From Doris montereyensis (Eukaryota > Mollusca > Gastropoda > Nudibranchia > Dorididae): 64,000 nt of DNA. The notes under the pieces were generated by a model, which had not been told where the DNA came from, searched no databases, and was given only the letters and a program-made list of their open reading frames with translations. The stretch lies in contig JAXRKP010001188.1 in the NCBI GenBank assembly GCA_037039925.1, positions 1-64,000 of the forward strand, read 5' to 3'. The first letter of the stretch is position 1, and every line of letters starts with the position of its first letter. The translations under genes were made by a program, and so were the position numbers. Positions 14,401-26,600 of this stretch are shown piece after piece.

Positions 14401-17400
14401 TGTGTGAGTTAGTAGTTGTTGGTGTGAGTTAGTAGTTGTTGGTGTGAGTTAGTAGTTGTTGGTGTGAGTGTGAGTTAGTAGTTGTTGATGTGAGTGTAGT
14501 TAGTAGTTGTTGGTGTGAGTTAGTAGTTGTTGGTGTGAGTTAGTAGTTGTTGGTGTGAGTTAGTAGTTGTTGTAGTGAGTTAGTACTTGTTGTGAGTTAG
14601 TAGTTGTTGTGAGTTAGTAGTTATTGTTGTGAGTTAGTAGTTGTTGTGAGTTAGTAGTTGTTGTGAGTGAGTTGTTGTTGTGATTTAGTAGTAGTTGTGA
14701 GTTAGTAGTAGTTGTTGTGAGTGAGTAGTTGTTGTGAGTTAGTAGTTGTTGTGATTTAGTAGTTGTTGTGATTTAGTAGTTGTTGTGATTTAGTAGTTGT
14801 TGTGAGTTAGTAGTTGTTGTTGTGATTTAGTAGTTGTTGTGATTTAGTAGTTGTTGTGATTTAGTAGTTGTTGTGGGTTAGTAGTTGTTGTTGTGAGTTA
14901 GTAGTTGTTGTGGGTTAGTTGTTGTTGTGAGTTAGTAGTAGTTGTTGTGAGTTAGTAGTTGTTGTGTGATTTAGTAGTTGTTGTGAGTTAGTAGTTGTTG
15001 TGAGTTAGTAGTTGTTGTGGGTTAGTAGTTGTTGTAGTGATTTAGTAGTTGTTGTGATTTAGTAGTTGTTGTGAGTTAGTAGTTGTGGGTTAGTAGTTGT
15101 TGTAGTTAGTAGTTGTTGTGAGTTAGTAGTTGTTGTGAGTTAGTAGTTGTTGTTGTGATTTAGTAGTTGTTGTGAGTTAGTAGTTGTTGTGATTTAGTAG
15201 TTGTTGTTGTGATTTAGTAGTTGTTGTGATTTAGTAGTTGTGATTTAGTAGTTGTTGTGAGTTAGTAGTTGTTGTTGTGATTTAGTAGTTGTTGTGAGTT
15301 AGTAGTTGTTGTTGTGAGTTAGTAGTTGTTGTGATTTAGTAGTTGTTGTGAGTTAGTTGTTGTGATTTAGTAGTTGTTGTGAGTTAGTAGTTGTTGTTGT
15401 GATTTAGTAGTTGTTGTGAGTTAGTAGTTGTTGTGAGTTAGTAGTTGTTGTGAGTTAGTAGTTGTTGTGAGTTAGTAGTTGTTGTGAGTTAGTAGTTGTT
15501 GTTGTGATTTAGTAGTTGTTGTGAGTTAGTAGTTGTTTGGGTTGTAGTTGTTTAGTGATTTAGTAGTTGTTGTGATTTAGTAGTTGTTGTGATTTAGTAG
15601 TTTTTGTGATTTAGTAGTTGTTGTGAGTTAGTAGTTGTTGTTATGATTTAGTAGTTTAGTTAGTAGTTGTTGTTGTGAGTTAGTAGTTGTTGTTTGAGTT
15701 AGTAGTTGTTGTTGTGAGTTAGTAGTTGTTGTGGGTTAGTAGTAGTTGTTGTGAGTTAGTAGTTGTTGTGAGTTAGTAGTAGTTGTTGTGAGTTAGTAGT
15801 AGTTGTTGTGAGTTAGTAGTAGTTGTTGTGAGTTAGTAGTAGTTGTTGTGAGTTAGTGTTGTTGTGAGTTAGTAGTAGTTGTTGTGAGTTAGTAGTAGTT
15901 GTTGTGAGTTAGTAGTAGTTGTTGTAGTAAGTAGTAGTTGTTGTGAGTTAGTAGTTGTTGTGGGTTAGTAGTAGTTGTTGTGAGTTAGTAGTTGTTGTGA
16001 GTTAGTAGTTGTTGTGAGTTAGTAGTAGTTGTTCTGAGTTAGTACTAGTTGTTGTGAGTTAGTAGTTGTTGTGAGTTAGTAGTAGTTGTTGTGAGTTAGT
16101 AGTAGTTGTTGTGAGTTTAGTAGTTGTTGTGAGTTAGTAGTAGTAGTTGTGAGTTAGTAGTAGTTGTTGTGAGTTAGTAGTAGTTGTTGTGAGTTAGTAG
16201 TAGTTGTTGTGAGTTAGTAGTAGTAGTTGTGAGTTAGTAGTTGTTGTGAGTTAGTAGTAGTTGTTGTGTTAGTAGTAGTTGTTGTGAGTTAGTAGTAGTT
16301 GTTGTGAGTTAGTAGTAGTTGTTGTGAGTTAGTAGTTGTTTAGTTAGTAGTAGTTGTTGTGAGTTAGTAGTTGTTGTTGTAAGTTAGTAGTAGTTGTTGT
16401 GAGTTAGTAGTTGTTGTGAGTTAGTAGTTGTTGTGTTGTAGTTTGTGAGTTAGTTGTTGTTGTGAGTTAGTAGTTGTTGTTGTTGTGAGTTAGTAGTTGT
16501 TGTTGTGAGTTAGTAGTAGTTGTTGTGAGTTAGTAGTTGTTGTGAGTTGATAGTTGTTGTTGTGAGTTAGTAGTAGTTGTTGTGAGTTAGTAGTTGTTGT
16601 GAGTTAGTAGTAGTTGTTGTGAGTTAGTAGTAGTTGTTGTGTGTTAGTAGTAGTTGTGAGTTAGTAGTTGTTGTGAGTTAGTAGTTGTTGTTGTGAGTTA
16701 GTTTATTGTTGTGAGTTAGTAGTTGTTGTGAGTTAGTAGTTGTTGTGAGTTAGTAGTTATTTGTGAGTTAGTAGTTGTTGTGAGTTAGTAGTAGTTGTTG
16801 TGAGTTAGTAGTTGTTGTTGTGAGTTAGTAGTAGTTGTTTGAGTTGAGTTAGTTAGTAGTTGTTGTGAGTTAGTAGTAGTTGTTGTGAGTTAGTAGTTGT
16901 TTGTTGAGTTGTTGTAGTTAGTAGTTGTTGTGAGTTAGTAGTAGTTGTTGTGAGTTAGTAGTAGTTGTTGTGAGTTAGTAGTTGTCGTGAAGTTAGTAAG
17001 TTGTTGTGAGTTAGTAGTTGTTGTTGGAGTTAGTAGTAGTTGTTGTGAGTTAGTAGTTGTTGTGAGTTAGTAGTAGTTGTTGTGAGTTAGTAGTTGTTGT
17101 GAGTTAGTAGTAGTTGTTGTGAGTTAGTAGTAGTTGTTTGTGAGTTAGTAGTTGTTGTTGTGAGTTAGTTAGTTGTTGTGAGTTAGTAGTTGTTGTGAGT
17201 TAGTTAGTTGTTGTGAGTTAGTTAGTTGTGAGTTAGTAGTAGTTGTTGTGAGTTAGTAGTAGTTGTTGTGAGTTAGTAGTAGTTGTTGTGAGTTAGTAGT
17301 TGTTTTGTGAGTTAGTAGTAGTTGTTGTGAGTTAGTAGTTGTTGTTGTGTGATTAGTAGTAGTTGTTGTGAAGTTTGTTGTGAGTTAGTAGTAGTTGTTG

Positions 17401-18029
17401 TGAGTTAGTAGTAGTTGTGAAGTTGTGAGTTATTTGTGAAGTAAGTAATAGTTGTTGTGAGTTAGTAGTAGTTGTTGTGAGTTAGTAGTAGTTGTTGTGA
17501 GTTAGTAGTTGTTGTTGTGAGTTAGTAGTTGTTGTTGGAGTTAGTAGTTGTTGTTGTGAGTTAGTAGTACTAGTTAGTAGTTGTTGTGAGTTAGTAGTAG
17601 TTGTTGTGTTAGTAGTTGTTGTGAAGTAGTAGTTGTTGTGAGTTAGTAGTAGTTGTTTGAGTTAGTAGTTGTTGTGGGTTAGTAGTAGTTGTTGTGAGTT
17701 AGTAGTTGAGTTAGTAGTTGTAGTGAGTTAGTAGTTGTTGTGAGTTAGTAGTAGTTGTTGGAAGTAGTAGTTGTGAGTTAGTAGTAGTTGTGAGTTAGTA
17801 GTAGTTGTTTTGAGTTAGTAGTAGTTGTTGTGAGTTAGTAGTTGTTGTTTTGAGTTAGTAGTTGTTGTGAGTTAGTAGTAGTTGTTGTGAGTTAGTAGTA
17901 GTTGTTGTGAGTTAGTAGTAGTTGTTTTGAGTTAGTAGTTGTTGTTGTGAGTTAGTAGTAGTTGTTGTGAGTTAGTAGTTGTTGTTGTGAGTGAGTAGTA
18001 GTTGTTGTGAGTTAGTAGTTGTTGTGGGT
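8482..18029. repeat. 9.5-kb GT-rich minisatellite, unit 26 to 20 to 17 bp
   Basis: The whole stretch is built on GTTAGTAGTTGTTG. From about 8.5 to 11.1 kb the unit is mainly 26 bp (adds gtgtgagtttga). From 11.1 to 14.55 kb it is mixed, dominated by a 20-bp form (adds gtgtga). From 14.55 kb the form is 17 bp (adds tga), interleaved with a 20-bp form carrying an extra TAG. Cytosine is almost absent from the + strand. It lies in the TMX3 intron between exons 7527-7580 and 18803-18989. No gene is embedded that I can see; stops in TAG keep it closed. Confidence 0.97.
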
Positions 18030-18127
18030 TAAATGAAACCTGAGACTACACACACGTGACAATATGTAGCAAAAGAAAAAATATATTTTTGCTATTGAAA
18101 TGGGACTGAGAGAAAGAAAAAGTCAGG

Positions 18128-18649
18128 GGAATGATTGTCATATTTTTCTTTCTTTCTTTTAATTCTTTCTTTCTTTCTCTGTTTTAATTCTTTCTTTCTT
18201 TCTCTGTTTTAATTCGTTCTTTCTTTCTTTCTTTCTTTTATTTCTATCTTTCTTTCTTTCTTTTAATTCTTTCTTTCTTTTTTCTTTTTATTTTTCTTCC
18301 TTTCTTTCTTTTTCTTCTTTTCTTTCTTTCTTTCTTTTAATTCTTCCTTTCTTTCTTCCTTTTTCTTTTTCTTTCTTTGTTTCTTTCTTTTAATTCTTTC
18401 TTTATTTTAATTCTTTCTTTCTTTCTTTCTTTCTTTTAATTCTTTCTTTCTTTCTTTCTTTCTTTCGTTCTTTCTTTCTTTCTTTCTTTTAATTCTTCTT
18501 TCTTTCTTTCTTTCGTTCTTTCTTTCTTTCTTTCTTTTGATTCTTCTTTCTTTCTTTCTTTCAATTCTTTCTTTCTTTCTTTCTTTCTTCTTTTTTTTTC
18601 TTTTAATTCTTTCTTTCTTTGTTTCTTTCTTTCTTTTTTTTCATTTAAT

Positions 18650-18685
<36 letters not shown>

Positions 18686-18690
18686 TTAAT

Positions 18691-18734
<44 letters not shown>

Positions 18735-18745
18735 TTAATTCTTTA
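18128..18745. repeat. (TTTC)n microsatellite with TTTTAATTC interruptions
   Basis: About 620 bases of TTTC repeats are regularly broken by ttttaattc. The array ends about 57 bases upstream of the acceptor of exon 18803, so the pre-mRNA has a very long pyrimidine tract before this 3' splice site. Confidence 0.97.
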
Positions 18746-18802
18746 TATTTTTATAACTTGTTTTATGTCATGCCAATTTTTTTGTTTTATGGCACTTGAC
18801 AG

Positions 18803-18989
18803 AGAGTTTCAGTTTCTCTGGATGGACGAGGCTGAGACGGTCAGTAGCATCGCTATGAGTTTTCTGTCTTCTCCTGTGCTTTTGGTCATGGAAACTGACC
18901 AGCAACTGTACTACATGACCCCTGTGTCAAGCTTGACCGCCTCGTCTTTGACCACTTTTTTGGCAAGCGTAGCTGAGGGCAAAGAGAAG
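18803..18989 (+). CDS. TMX3: TMX3 lumenal thioredoxin-like exon
   Basis: Acceptor cttgacag| and donor GAGAAG|GTAAGT bound 187 bases, phase 2 at entry and 0 at exit. The product begins EFQFLWMDEAETVSSIAM and continues through SFLSSPVLLVMETDQQLYYM to ASVAEGKEK. TMX3 proteins have an FQF.W.D.....N.L... block, a short hydrophobic strand (PT.VV.N) and Y(F/Y) before a helix ending in ...ILDG. This is the last, non-catalytic thioredoxin-like domain that lies in the ER lumen just before the membrane helix. No CxxC is expected or seen. The upstream base-completing codon must come from an exon I could not find. The next exon (32088) continues in frame after a 13-kb intron. Confidence 0.82.
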
Positions 18990-19537
18990 GTAAGTGCATT
19001 TTTTACTTTTTATAGTCTGAAAGAATGCTCTTGCTTAGACTGCTTTTGACCGTAGGCTGGGAATCAAACGCAATGCCTAGATGTTAGTTGCACCGATGAC
19101 TCTCTCTCTCTCTCTGTCTTCATGTGCCTAGTCTGAGGCAGGGTTTGGTCATCATTGATCTCCATAATTGAAAGGGTCCGTTCAATAGTGTGCCTATGTC
19201 CATTCTCGTGAAAAACGAGACAGAGAGATAATCATAGGGGATAAATGGAAATCATGCTTCCATTAAAGTATGAAAGTTATATAATGAAAACACATCACGT
19301 TTACAGCCGTTTGAAATTTGGAATTCCCAAAACCAAACAGTGCCAAAGTCCATGGTATTTTTTGGCATTTTCTCTAAATGACGTAATTTTGACTTAAGCA
19401 CACTATTGAAATGGCCCCTTCAATTCCTCTCTGTCACTCGACGATGTGATAACGTTTTTGTTGCTGATGTTTCTACTCTTTCTTATATGCGTGTCATTCG
19501 TTGTTTTTCTCTGCTTTTTGTTCCTCAGATCTTCTAT
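18990..19537 (+). other. TMX3 intron, complex sequence
   Basis: About 550 bases of unique sequence follow the GTAAGT donor. A short (TC)n run lies at about 19099. I see no exon or element. Confidence 0.6.
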
Positions 19538-19825
19538 CTAGTCCCATATTCCTGTTAATCTGTCCAGTGAATTTCACCTTCTTAGTCATTCTAGTCCTAT
19601 TTTCCTGTTAATCTGTCCAGTGAATTTCACCTTCTTAGTCATTCTAGTCCTATTTTCCTGTTAATCTGTCCATTGAATTTCACCTTCTTAGTCATTCTAG
19701 TCCTATTTTCCTGTTAATCTGTCCATTGAATTTCAACTTCTTAGTCATTCTAGTCCTATATTCCTGTTAATCTGTCCAGTGAATTTCAACTTCTTAGTCA
19801 TTCTAGTCCTATATTCCTGTTAATA
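19538..19825. repeat. 53-bp minisatellite, ~5.5 copies
   Basis: The unit starts ctagtcctattttcctg, continues ttaatctgtccagtgaattt and ends cttcttagtcatt. Copies differ at one or two sites (attcc/tttcc, ccagtg/ccattg, caccttc/caacttc). Confidence 0.95.
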
Positions 19826-19855
19826 CGTTATTCTATGGAGGACCACAATTCAACT

Positions 19856-20337
19856 GTCTTTTCGTTATTTATCTCTTCATTATCTCTTCGTTACTTGTCT
19901 CTTTGTTATCTCTTCATCTTTTCGTTATTTATCTCTTCATTATCTCTTCATCTCTTCGTTATTTGTCTCTTCGTTATCTCTTCATCTCTTCGTTATTTGT
20001 CTCTTCGTTATCTCTTCATCTCTTCGTTATTTATCTCTTCGTTATTTGTCTCTTCGTTATCTCTTCGTTATTTGTCTCTTCGTTATTTGTCTCTTCGTTA
20101 TCTCTTCATCTCTTCGTTATTTGTCTCTTCATTATTTCTTCATCTCTTCGTTATTCATCTCATCGTTATTTGTCTCATCGTTACTTGTCTCTTCGTTATC
20201 TCTTCATCTCTTCGTTATGTATCTCTTTGTTATCTCTTCATCTCTTCGTTATGTATCTCTTTGTTATCTCTTCATCTCTTCGTTCTCTCTTTGTCTCCTC
20301 GTTATCTCTTCATCTCTTCGTTATGTCTTCATTATAT
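19856..20337. repeat. Pyrimidine-rich TCTCTTCGTTAT minisatellite
   Basis: Short 11-17-bp units of CTCTTCGTTAT, TTGTCTCTTCGTTAT and CTCTTCAT alternate irregularly. All three + frames are open for 100-170 codons because the sequence lacks TAA, TAG and TGA. These are artefacts. Confidence 0.93.
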
Positions 20338-20639
20338 ATTTGTTTATTGACCACCATTGACAGCCATACATCAGAACTGACCACAGATAGGCCTTCAAAA
20401 TTATTATTTTGTATACTACATTGTTAAATTTCTGTTTTTCATTACTGGGACTAATTTCTGTTAAAGCGTCCTTTGTATGACATCGTCTATCAGATGTTAC
20501 CATGTATCTAAGGTGCTTGAATTTGTTATTTTATTTAGATGCTTGTTCAGACCCAGGGATAGGAAAACTCAAATAAATTGCAAGGAGGCACATTATTGCC
20601 ATCTCTTGTTCAGGTGTGGGAAGGCATGATGTTCCTTTT

Positions 20640-23600
20640 CTCTTTTCTTCTTCATCTCCCCATCCCTGTCCTGTTGCTCCCCATCCCTGTCCTGTTCCTC
20701 CCCATCCCTGTCCTGTTCCTCCCCATCCCTGTCCTATTCCTCCCCATCCCTGTCCTGTTGCTCCTCATCCCTGTCCTGTTGTCCTCATCCCTGTCCTCCT
20801 CCTCCCCATCCCTGTCCTGTTGTCCTCATCCCTGTCCTGTTGTCCTCATCCCTGTCCTGTTGCACCTCATCCCTGTCCTGTTGCACCTCATCCCTGTCCT
20901 GTTGCACCTCATCCCTGTCCTGTTCCTCCTCCCCATCCCTGTCCTCCCTCCCTCCTCCCCATCCCTGTCCTCCTCCTCCCATCCCTGTCCTCCTCCCCAT
21001 CCCTGTCCTCCTCCCCATCCCTGTCCCCTCCCTCCCCATCCCTGTCCTCCTCCTCCCATCCCTGTCCTTCCCCATCCCTGTCCTCTCCCCATCCCTGTCC
21101 TCCCTCCTTTCCCATCCCTGTCCTCCTCCCCATCCCTGCCTCCCCTCCCCATCCCTGTCCTCCTCCTCCCCATCCCTGTCCTCCTCCTCCTCCCCACCTC
21201 ATCCCTGTCCTCCTCACTCCCCATCCCTGTCCTCCTCCTCCCCATCCCTGTCCTCCCTCCTCCCCATCCCTTGTCCTCCTCCTCCCCATCCCTGTCCTCC
21301 TCCTCCCCATCCCTGTCCTCCTCTCCCCATCCCTGTCCTCCTCTCTTCCCTTCCCCATCCCTGTCCTCCTCCTCCCCATCCCTGTCCTCCTCATCCTGTC
21401 CTGTTCCTCCTCCTCATCTGTCCTGTTCCTCCTCCCCATCCCTGTCCTCCTCCTCATCCCTGTCCTGTTCCTCCTCCATCCCTGTCCTGTTCCTCCTCCC
21501 CCATCCCTGTCCTTCCTTCCTCCTCATCCTGTCCTCATCCTCCTCATCCCTGTCCTCCTCACTCCCCCATCCCTGTCCTCCTCTATCTCCTCCTCCTTCC
21601 CATCCCTGTTCCTCCTTTCTTTCCTTATCCCTGTCCCATCCCTTTCCCCATCTCTTGTCCTCCTCCTCTCATCCCTGTCCTCCTCCTCCTCATCCCTGTC
21701 CGTCCTCCTCATCCCCTCCTCCCCCCCATCCCTGTCTTGTCCTCCTCCCTCCCCATCCCTGTCCTCCCTCCTCCCCATCATCCCTCCTCCATCCCTGTCC
21801 TCCTCTCCCCATCCCTGTCCTCCTCCTCCCCATCCCTGTCCTCCTCCTCCCCATCCCTGTCCTGTTCCTCCTCCCCATCCTGTCCTGTTCCTCCTCCTCA
21901 TCCCTGTCCTCTCCCCATCCCTGTCCTGTTCCTCCTCCCCATCCTGTCCTGTTCTCCTCCTCATCCCCTGTCCTCCTCCTCCCCATCCCTCCTCCTCCTG
22001 TTCTGTCCTCCTCCTCCCCATCCTGTCCTCCTCCTCCCCCCATCCCTGTCCTCCTCCTCATCTCTTGCTCCTCCTCCCCATCCCTGTCCTGTTCCTCCCT
22101 CCCCCATCCCTGTCCTGTTCCTCCTCCCCATCCCTGTCCTGTTCCTCCTCCCCATCCCTGTCCTGTTCCTCCTCCCCATCCCTGTCTATTTCCTCCTCCC
22201 ATCCCTGTCCTGTTCCTCCTCCCCATCCCTGTCCTCCTCCTCCCCATCCCTGTCCTGTTCCTCCTCCCCATTCCTGTCCTCCCTCCCATCCCTGTCCTCC
22301 CTCCTCCCCATCCCCTCCTCCCCCCCATTCCTGTCTCTTCCTCCCTCCTCCCCATCCCTCCTCCCCTCCTCCTCATCCCTGTCCCTCCTCCTCCCCATCC
22401 CTGTCCTCTCCCCATTCCTCCTGTTCCTCCCTGTCCTCCCCCCATCCCTGTCAGTTCCTCCTCCTCATCCCTGTCCTCCTTCTCCCCATCCCTGTCCTCC
22501 TCCCCATTCTCCTCATTTCCTCCTCCCTCATCCCTGTCAGGTTCCTCCTCATCATCCTCCTCTCCATCTCATCTTGTCTCTTTCCTTCTCCTCATCCCTG
22601 TCCTCCTTCTCCTCATTTCTGTCCTGCTTCTCCTCATCTCTGTCCTCCTTCTCCTCATTTCTGTCCTTCTCCTCATCTCTGTCCTGTTTCTTCTCCTGTC
22701 CTCCTTCTGTCATCCCTGTCCTCCTTCTCCTTTTCTTCATCCCTGTCCTGCTTCTCCTCATCTCTGTCCTGCTTCTCCCTTCTCCTCATCCCTGTCCTCC
22801 TCTTCATCCCTGTCCTGCTTCTCCTCATCCTGTCTTGTCCTTTTGTCATCCCTGTCTCCCTTCTCCATTTCTTGTCCTGCTTCTCCTTCTCTTCATCCCT
22901 GTCCTGTTTTCCTCTTCATCCCTGTCCTCCTCTCCTCATCCCTGTCTTGCTTCTCCCTCTTCATCCTGTCCTGCTTCCTCATCCTGTCTTGCTTGTCCTC
23001 CTTCATCCCTGTCCTGCTTCTCTTCATCCCTGTCCTGCTTCTCATACTCTTCATCTGTCCTGTTTTCCTTCTCTCATCCCTGTCCTCCTTCTCCTCATCC
23101 CTGTCCTCCTTCTCCTTCTCCTCATCCCTGTCCTGCTTCCTCATCCCTGTCTTGCCTCCTTCTCTCATCCCTGTCCTGCTTCTCTTTCTCCTCATCCCTG
23201 TCCTCTTCTCTCCCTCATCCCTGTCCTGCTTCTCCTTCTCCTCATCCCTGTCCTGCTTCTCCTCATCCCTCATCCTCCTCCTTCTCCTCATCCCTGTCCT
23301 ACTTCTCCTTCTCCTCATCTCCTTCCTGTCCTCTTCTCCTTCTCCTCATCCCTGTCCTGGCTTCTCTTTCTCCTCATCCCTGTCCTCCTTCTCCCTCATC
23401 CCTGTCCTGCTTCTCCTTCTCCTCCCTCTCCCTTCTCCTCATCCCTGTCCTGCTTCTCCTTCTCCTCATCCCTGTCCTGCTTCCCTCATCCCTGTCCTGC
23501 TTCTCCTTCTCCTCATCCTGTCCTGCTTCTCCTCATCCCTGTCCTGCTTCTCCAATCCTGTCCTGCTTCTCCTCATCCCTGTCCTGCTTCTCCTTCCTCC

Positions 23601-26600
23601 TCATCCCTGTCCTGCTTCTCCTCATCCCTGTCCTCTTCTCCTTCTCCTCATCCCTGTCCTGCTTCTCCTCATCCCTGTCCTGCTTCTCCTTTCCTCCTCC
23701 TCATCCCTGTCCTGCTTTCCTCAATCCCTGTCCTCTTCTCCTTCCCTGTCCCATCCCTTCTCCTCATCCCTGTCCTGCTTCTCCCATCCCTGTCCTGCTT
23801 CTCCTTCTCTCTCATCCCTGTCCTGCTCCTCCTCATCCCTATCCTCTTCTCCTTCTCAATCCCTGTCCTGCTTCTCCTCATCCCTGTCCTGCCTTTCTCC
23901 TCAATCCATGTCCTTCTTCTCCCTTCTCCTCATCCCTGTCCCTTCGGTCATCCCATCCTCATCCCCTGTCCTCCTCCCCTCCCTCATCCCCGTCCTGCTT
24001 CTCCTCATGTCCTTCTTCTCCCCTCCTCCTCCTCGTCATCCCTGTCCTGCCTCCCCATCCCCCTGTCCTCCTCCTCCCCATTCCTGTCCTGTTCCATCCT
24101 GTCCTTCCCTCCCAGCCCTGTCCTCCTCCCCCATCCCTGTCCTCCTCCTCCCCATCCCTGTGTCCTCCTTCCTCCTCCCCCATCCCTGTCCTGTTCCTCC
24201 TCCTCATCCCTGTCCATTCCTCCTCCCCATCCCTCCTGTTCCTCCTCATCCCTGTCCTCCCTCCATCCCTGTCCTGTTCCTCCTCATCCCCATCGCTGTC
24301 CTGTTCCTCCTCCTCATCCCTGCTCCTCCTCCCCATCCCTATCCTCCTCCTCCCCATCCCTTCTCCTCATTTCTGTCCTGTCCTATTCCTCCCCATCCCT
24401 GTCCCATCCTCATCCCTGTCCTGCTCCTCATCCTGTCCTGTTGTCCTCATCCCTGTCCTCCTCCTCCTTGCACCTCATCCCTGTCCTGTTGCACCTCATC
24501 CCTGTCTGTTGCATCTCCTGTCCTGCTTCCCTCATCCTTCTCCCCTCATCCCTGTCCTCCTCCTCCTCATCCTGTCCTGTTCCTCCTCCATCCTGTCCTC
24601 CTCCTCTCCCCATCCCTGTCCTCCTCCTTCCCCTCCCATCCCTCTCCTCATCCCTGTCCCCTCCTTCCTCCCCCCATTGTTCTCCTCCCCATCCCCTCCT
24701 CTCCTCCCATCCTGTCCTCTCTCCATCCCTCCTCCTCATCCCCTGTCCTCCTCCCCATCCTGTCCTCCTCCTCTCCTCTCTTCATCCCTGTCTCCTCCTC
24801 TCATCCCTGTCCTTCCCATCCTGTCCTCTCCTCCCCATCCCTGTCCTCCTCCTCCCCATCCCTGTCCTCCTCCTCCCCATTGTCCTCCTCCTCCTCCCCA
24901 TCCCTCCTCCCCATCCCTGTCCTCCTTCATCCCTGTCCTCTTCCTCCCATCCCTGTCCTCCTCCTCCCCATCCCTGTCCTCCTTCATCCCTGTCCTGTTC
25001 CTCTCCTCCTCATCCCTGTCCTGTTCTCTCCCCATCCCTGTTCCTCCTCATCCCTGTCCTCCCTACTCTCCTCCCCCATCCCCTCCTCATCCCTGTCCCC
25101 ATCCCTGTCCTGTTCCTCCTCATCCCTGTCCCTCCTCCTCCTCATCCCCTGTCTCCTCCTCCCTCTCTCCCCATGCCTGTCCTGCTCATCCCTGTCTCCT
25201 CCTCATCCCTGTCCTCCTCCTCATCCTCCTCCTCCTCATCCCTGTCCTCCTCCTCACTCATCCCCTGTCCTCTCCTCATCCCTGTCCTCCTCCTCCCCAT
25301 CCCTGTCCTCCTCCTCCTCATCCCTGTCCTCCTCCTCCTCATCCCTGTCCTCCTCCTCCCCATCCCTGTCCTCCTCCTCCTATTCCATCCCTGTCCTCCT
25401 CCTCTCCCCATCCCTGTCCTCCTCCTCCCCCTGTCCTCCTCCTCCCCCATCCCTGTCCTCCTCCCCATCTGTCCTGTTCCTCCTCCCATCCCTGTCCTGT
25501 TCCTCCTCCTCATCCCCTGTCCTCCTCCTCCTCCCAATCCCTGTCCTCCTCCTTTCCTCCTTCCCTCCCTCTGTCCTCCTCCCTCATCCCTGTCCTCCCT
25601 CCTCCTCACCTCATCTGTGCTCCTCCTCCCCATCCTGTCCTGTTCCTCCTCCCCATCTGTTCCTCCTCCCCATCCCTGTCCTTCATTTCCTCCTCCCATC
25701 CCTGTCCTCCTCCTCCTCCCATCCTGTCCCTCCTCCTCCCATTTGTCCTCCTCCCCATCCTCCTGTTCACTCCTCCCTCCCTGTCCTCCCTCCCCATCCC
25801 TGTCTGTTTCTCCTCCCCATCCCTGTCCTGCTCCTCCCCTGTCCTCCTCCTCCCCATCCCTGTCCTCCTCCCATTCTGTCTGTTCCTCCTCATCCCTGTC
25901 CTCCTTCATCCTGTCCTCCTCCCCTCATCCCTGTCCTCTTCCTCCCCATCCCTGTCCTCCTCCTCCCCATCCCTGTCCTCCTCCTCTCATCCCTGTCCTC
26001 CTCCTCCCCATCCTGTCCTCTCTCCCATTCCCTGTCCTGTTCCTCCTCCCCATCCCTGTCCTGCTTCTCCTCATCCCTGTCCTGCTTCTCCTCATCCCTG
26101 TCCTTCTTCTCCTTCTCCCTCATCCCTGTCCTCCTTCCTCCTCCTCATTTCTGTCTCCTTCTCCTCATCCCTGTCCTCCTTCTCCTCATCCCTGTCCTCC
26201 TTCTCTCTTCATCCCTGTCCTCCTCTTCTCCTTCTCTCATCCCTGTCCTCCTTCTCCTTCTCTTCATCCCTGTCCTGCTTCTCCTCATCCCTGTCCTGCT
26301 TCTCCTTTCTCCCCCATCCTGTCCTCCTTCTCCTCATCTCTGTCCTGCTTCTCATCCCTGTCCTCTTCTGTCATCCCTGTCCTGCTTCTCCTTCTTCATC
26401 CCTGTCTGGTTTCCCCTCATCCCTGTCCTGCTTCTCCTTCTCTTCATCCCTGTCCTGCTTCTCCTTCCTCTTCATCCTTGCTCCTCCTCCTCCTCATCCT
26501 GTCCTGCTTGTCCTTTCTTCATCCCTGTCCCTTCTCTTCATCCCTGTCCTGCTTCTCCTTCTCCTCATCCCTGTCCTGTTTTCCTTCTCCCTCATCCCTG

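Noticed and set aside
8482..18029. Telomere-like repeat (TTAG-rich)
   Set aside because: The period and sequence (TTAGTAGTTGTTG) do not match TTAGGG or TTAGG arrays; it is an internal minisatellite.
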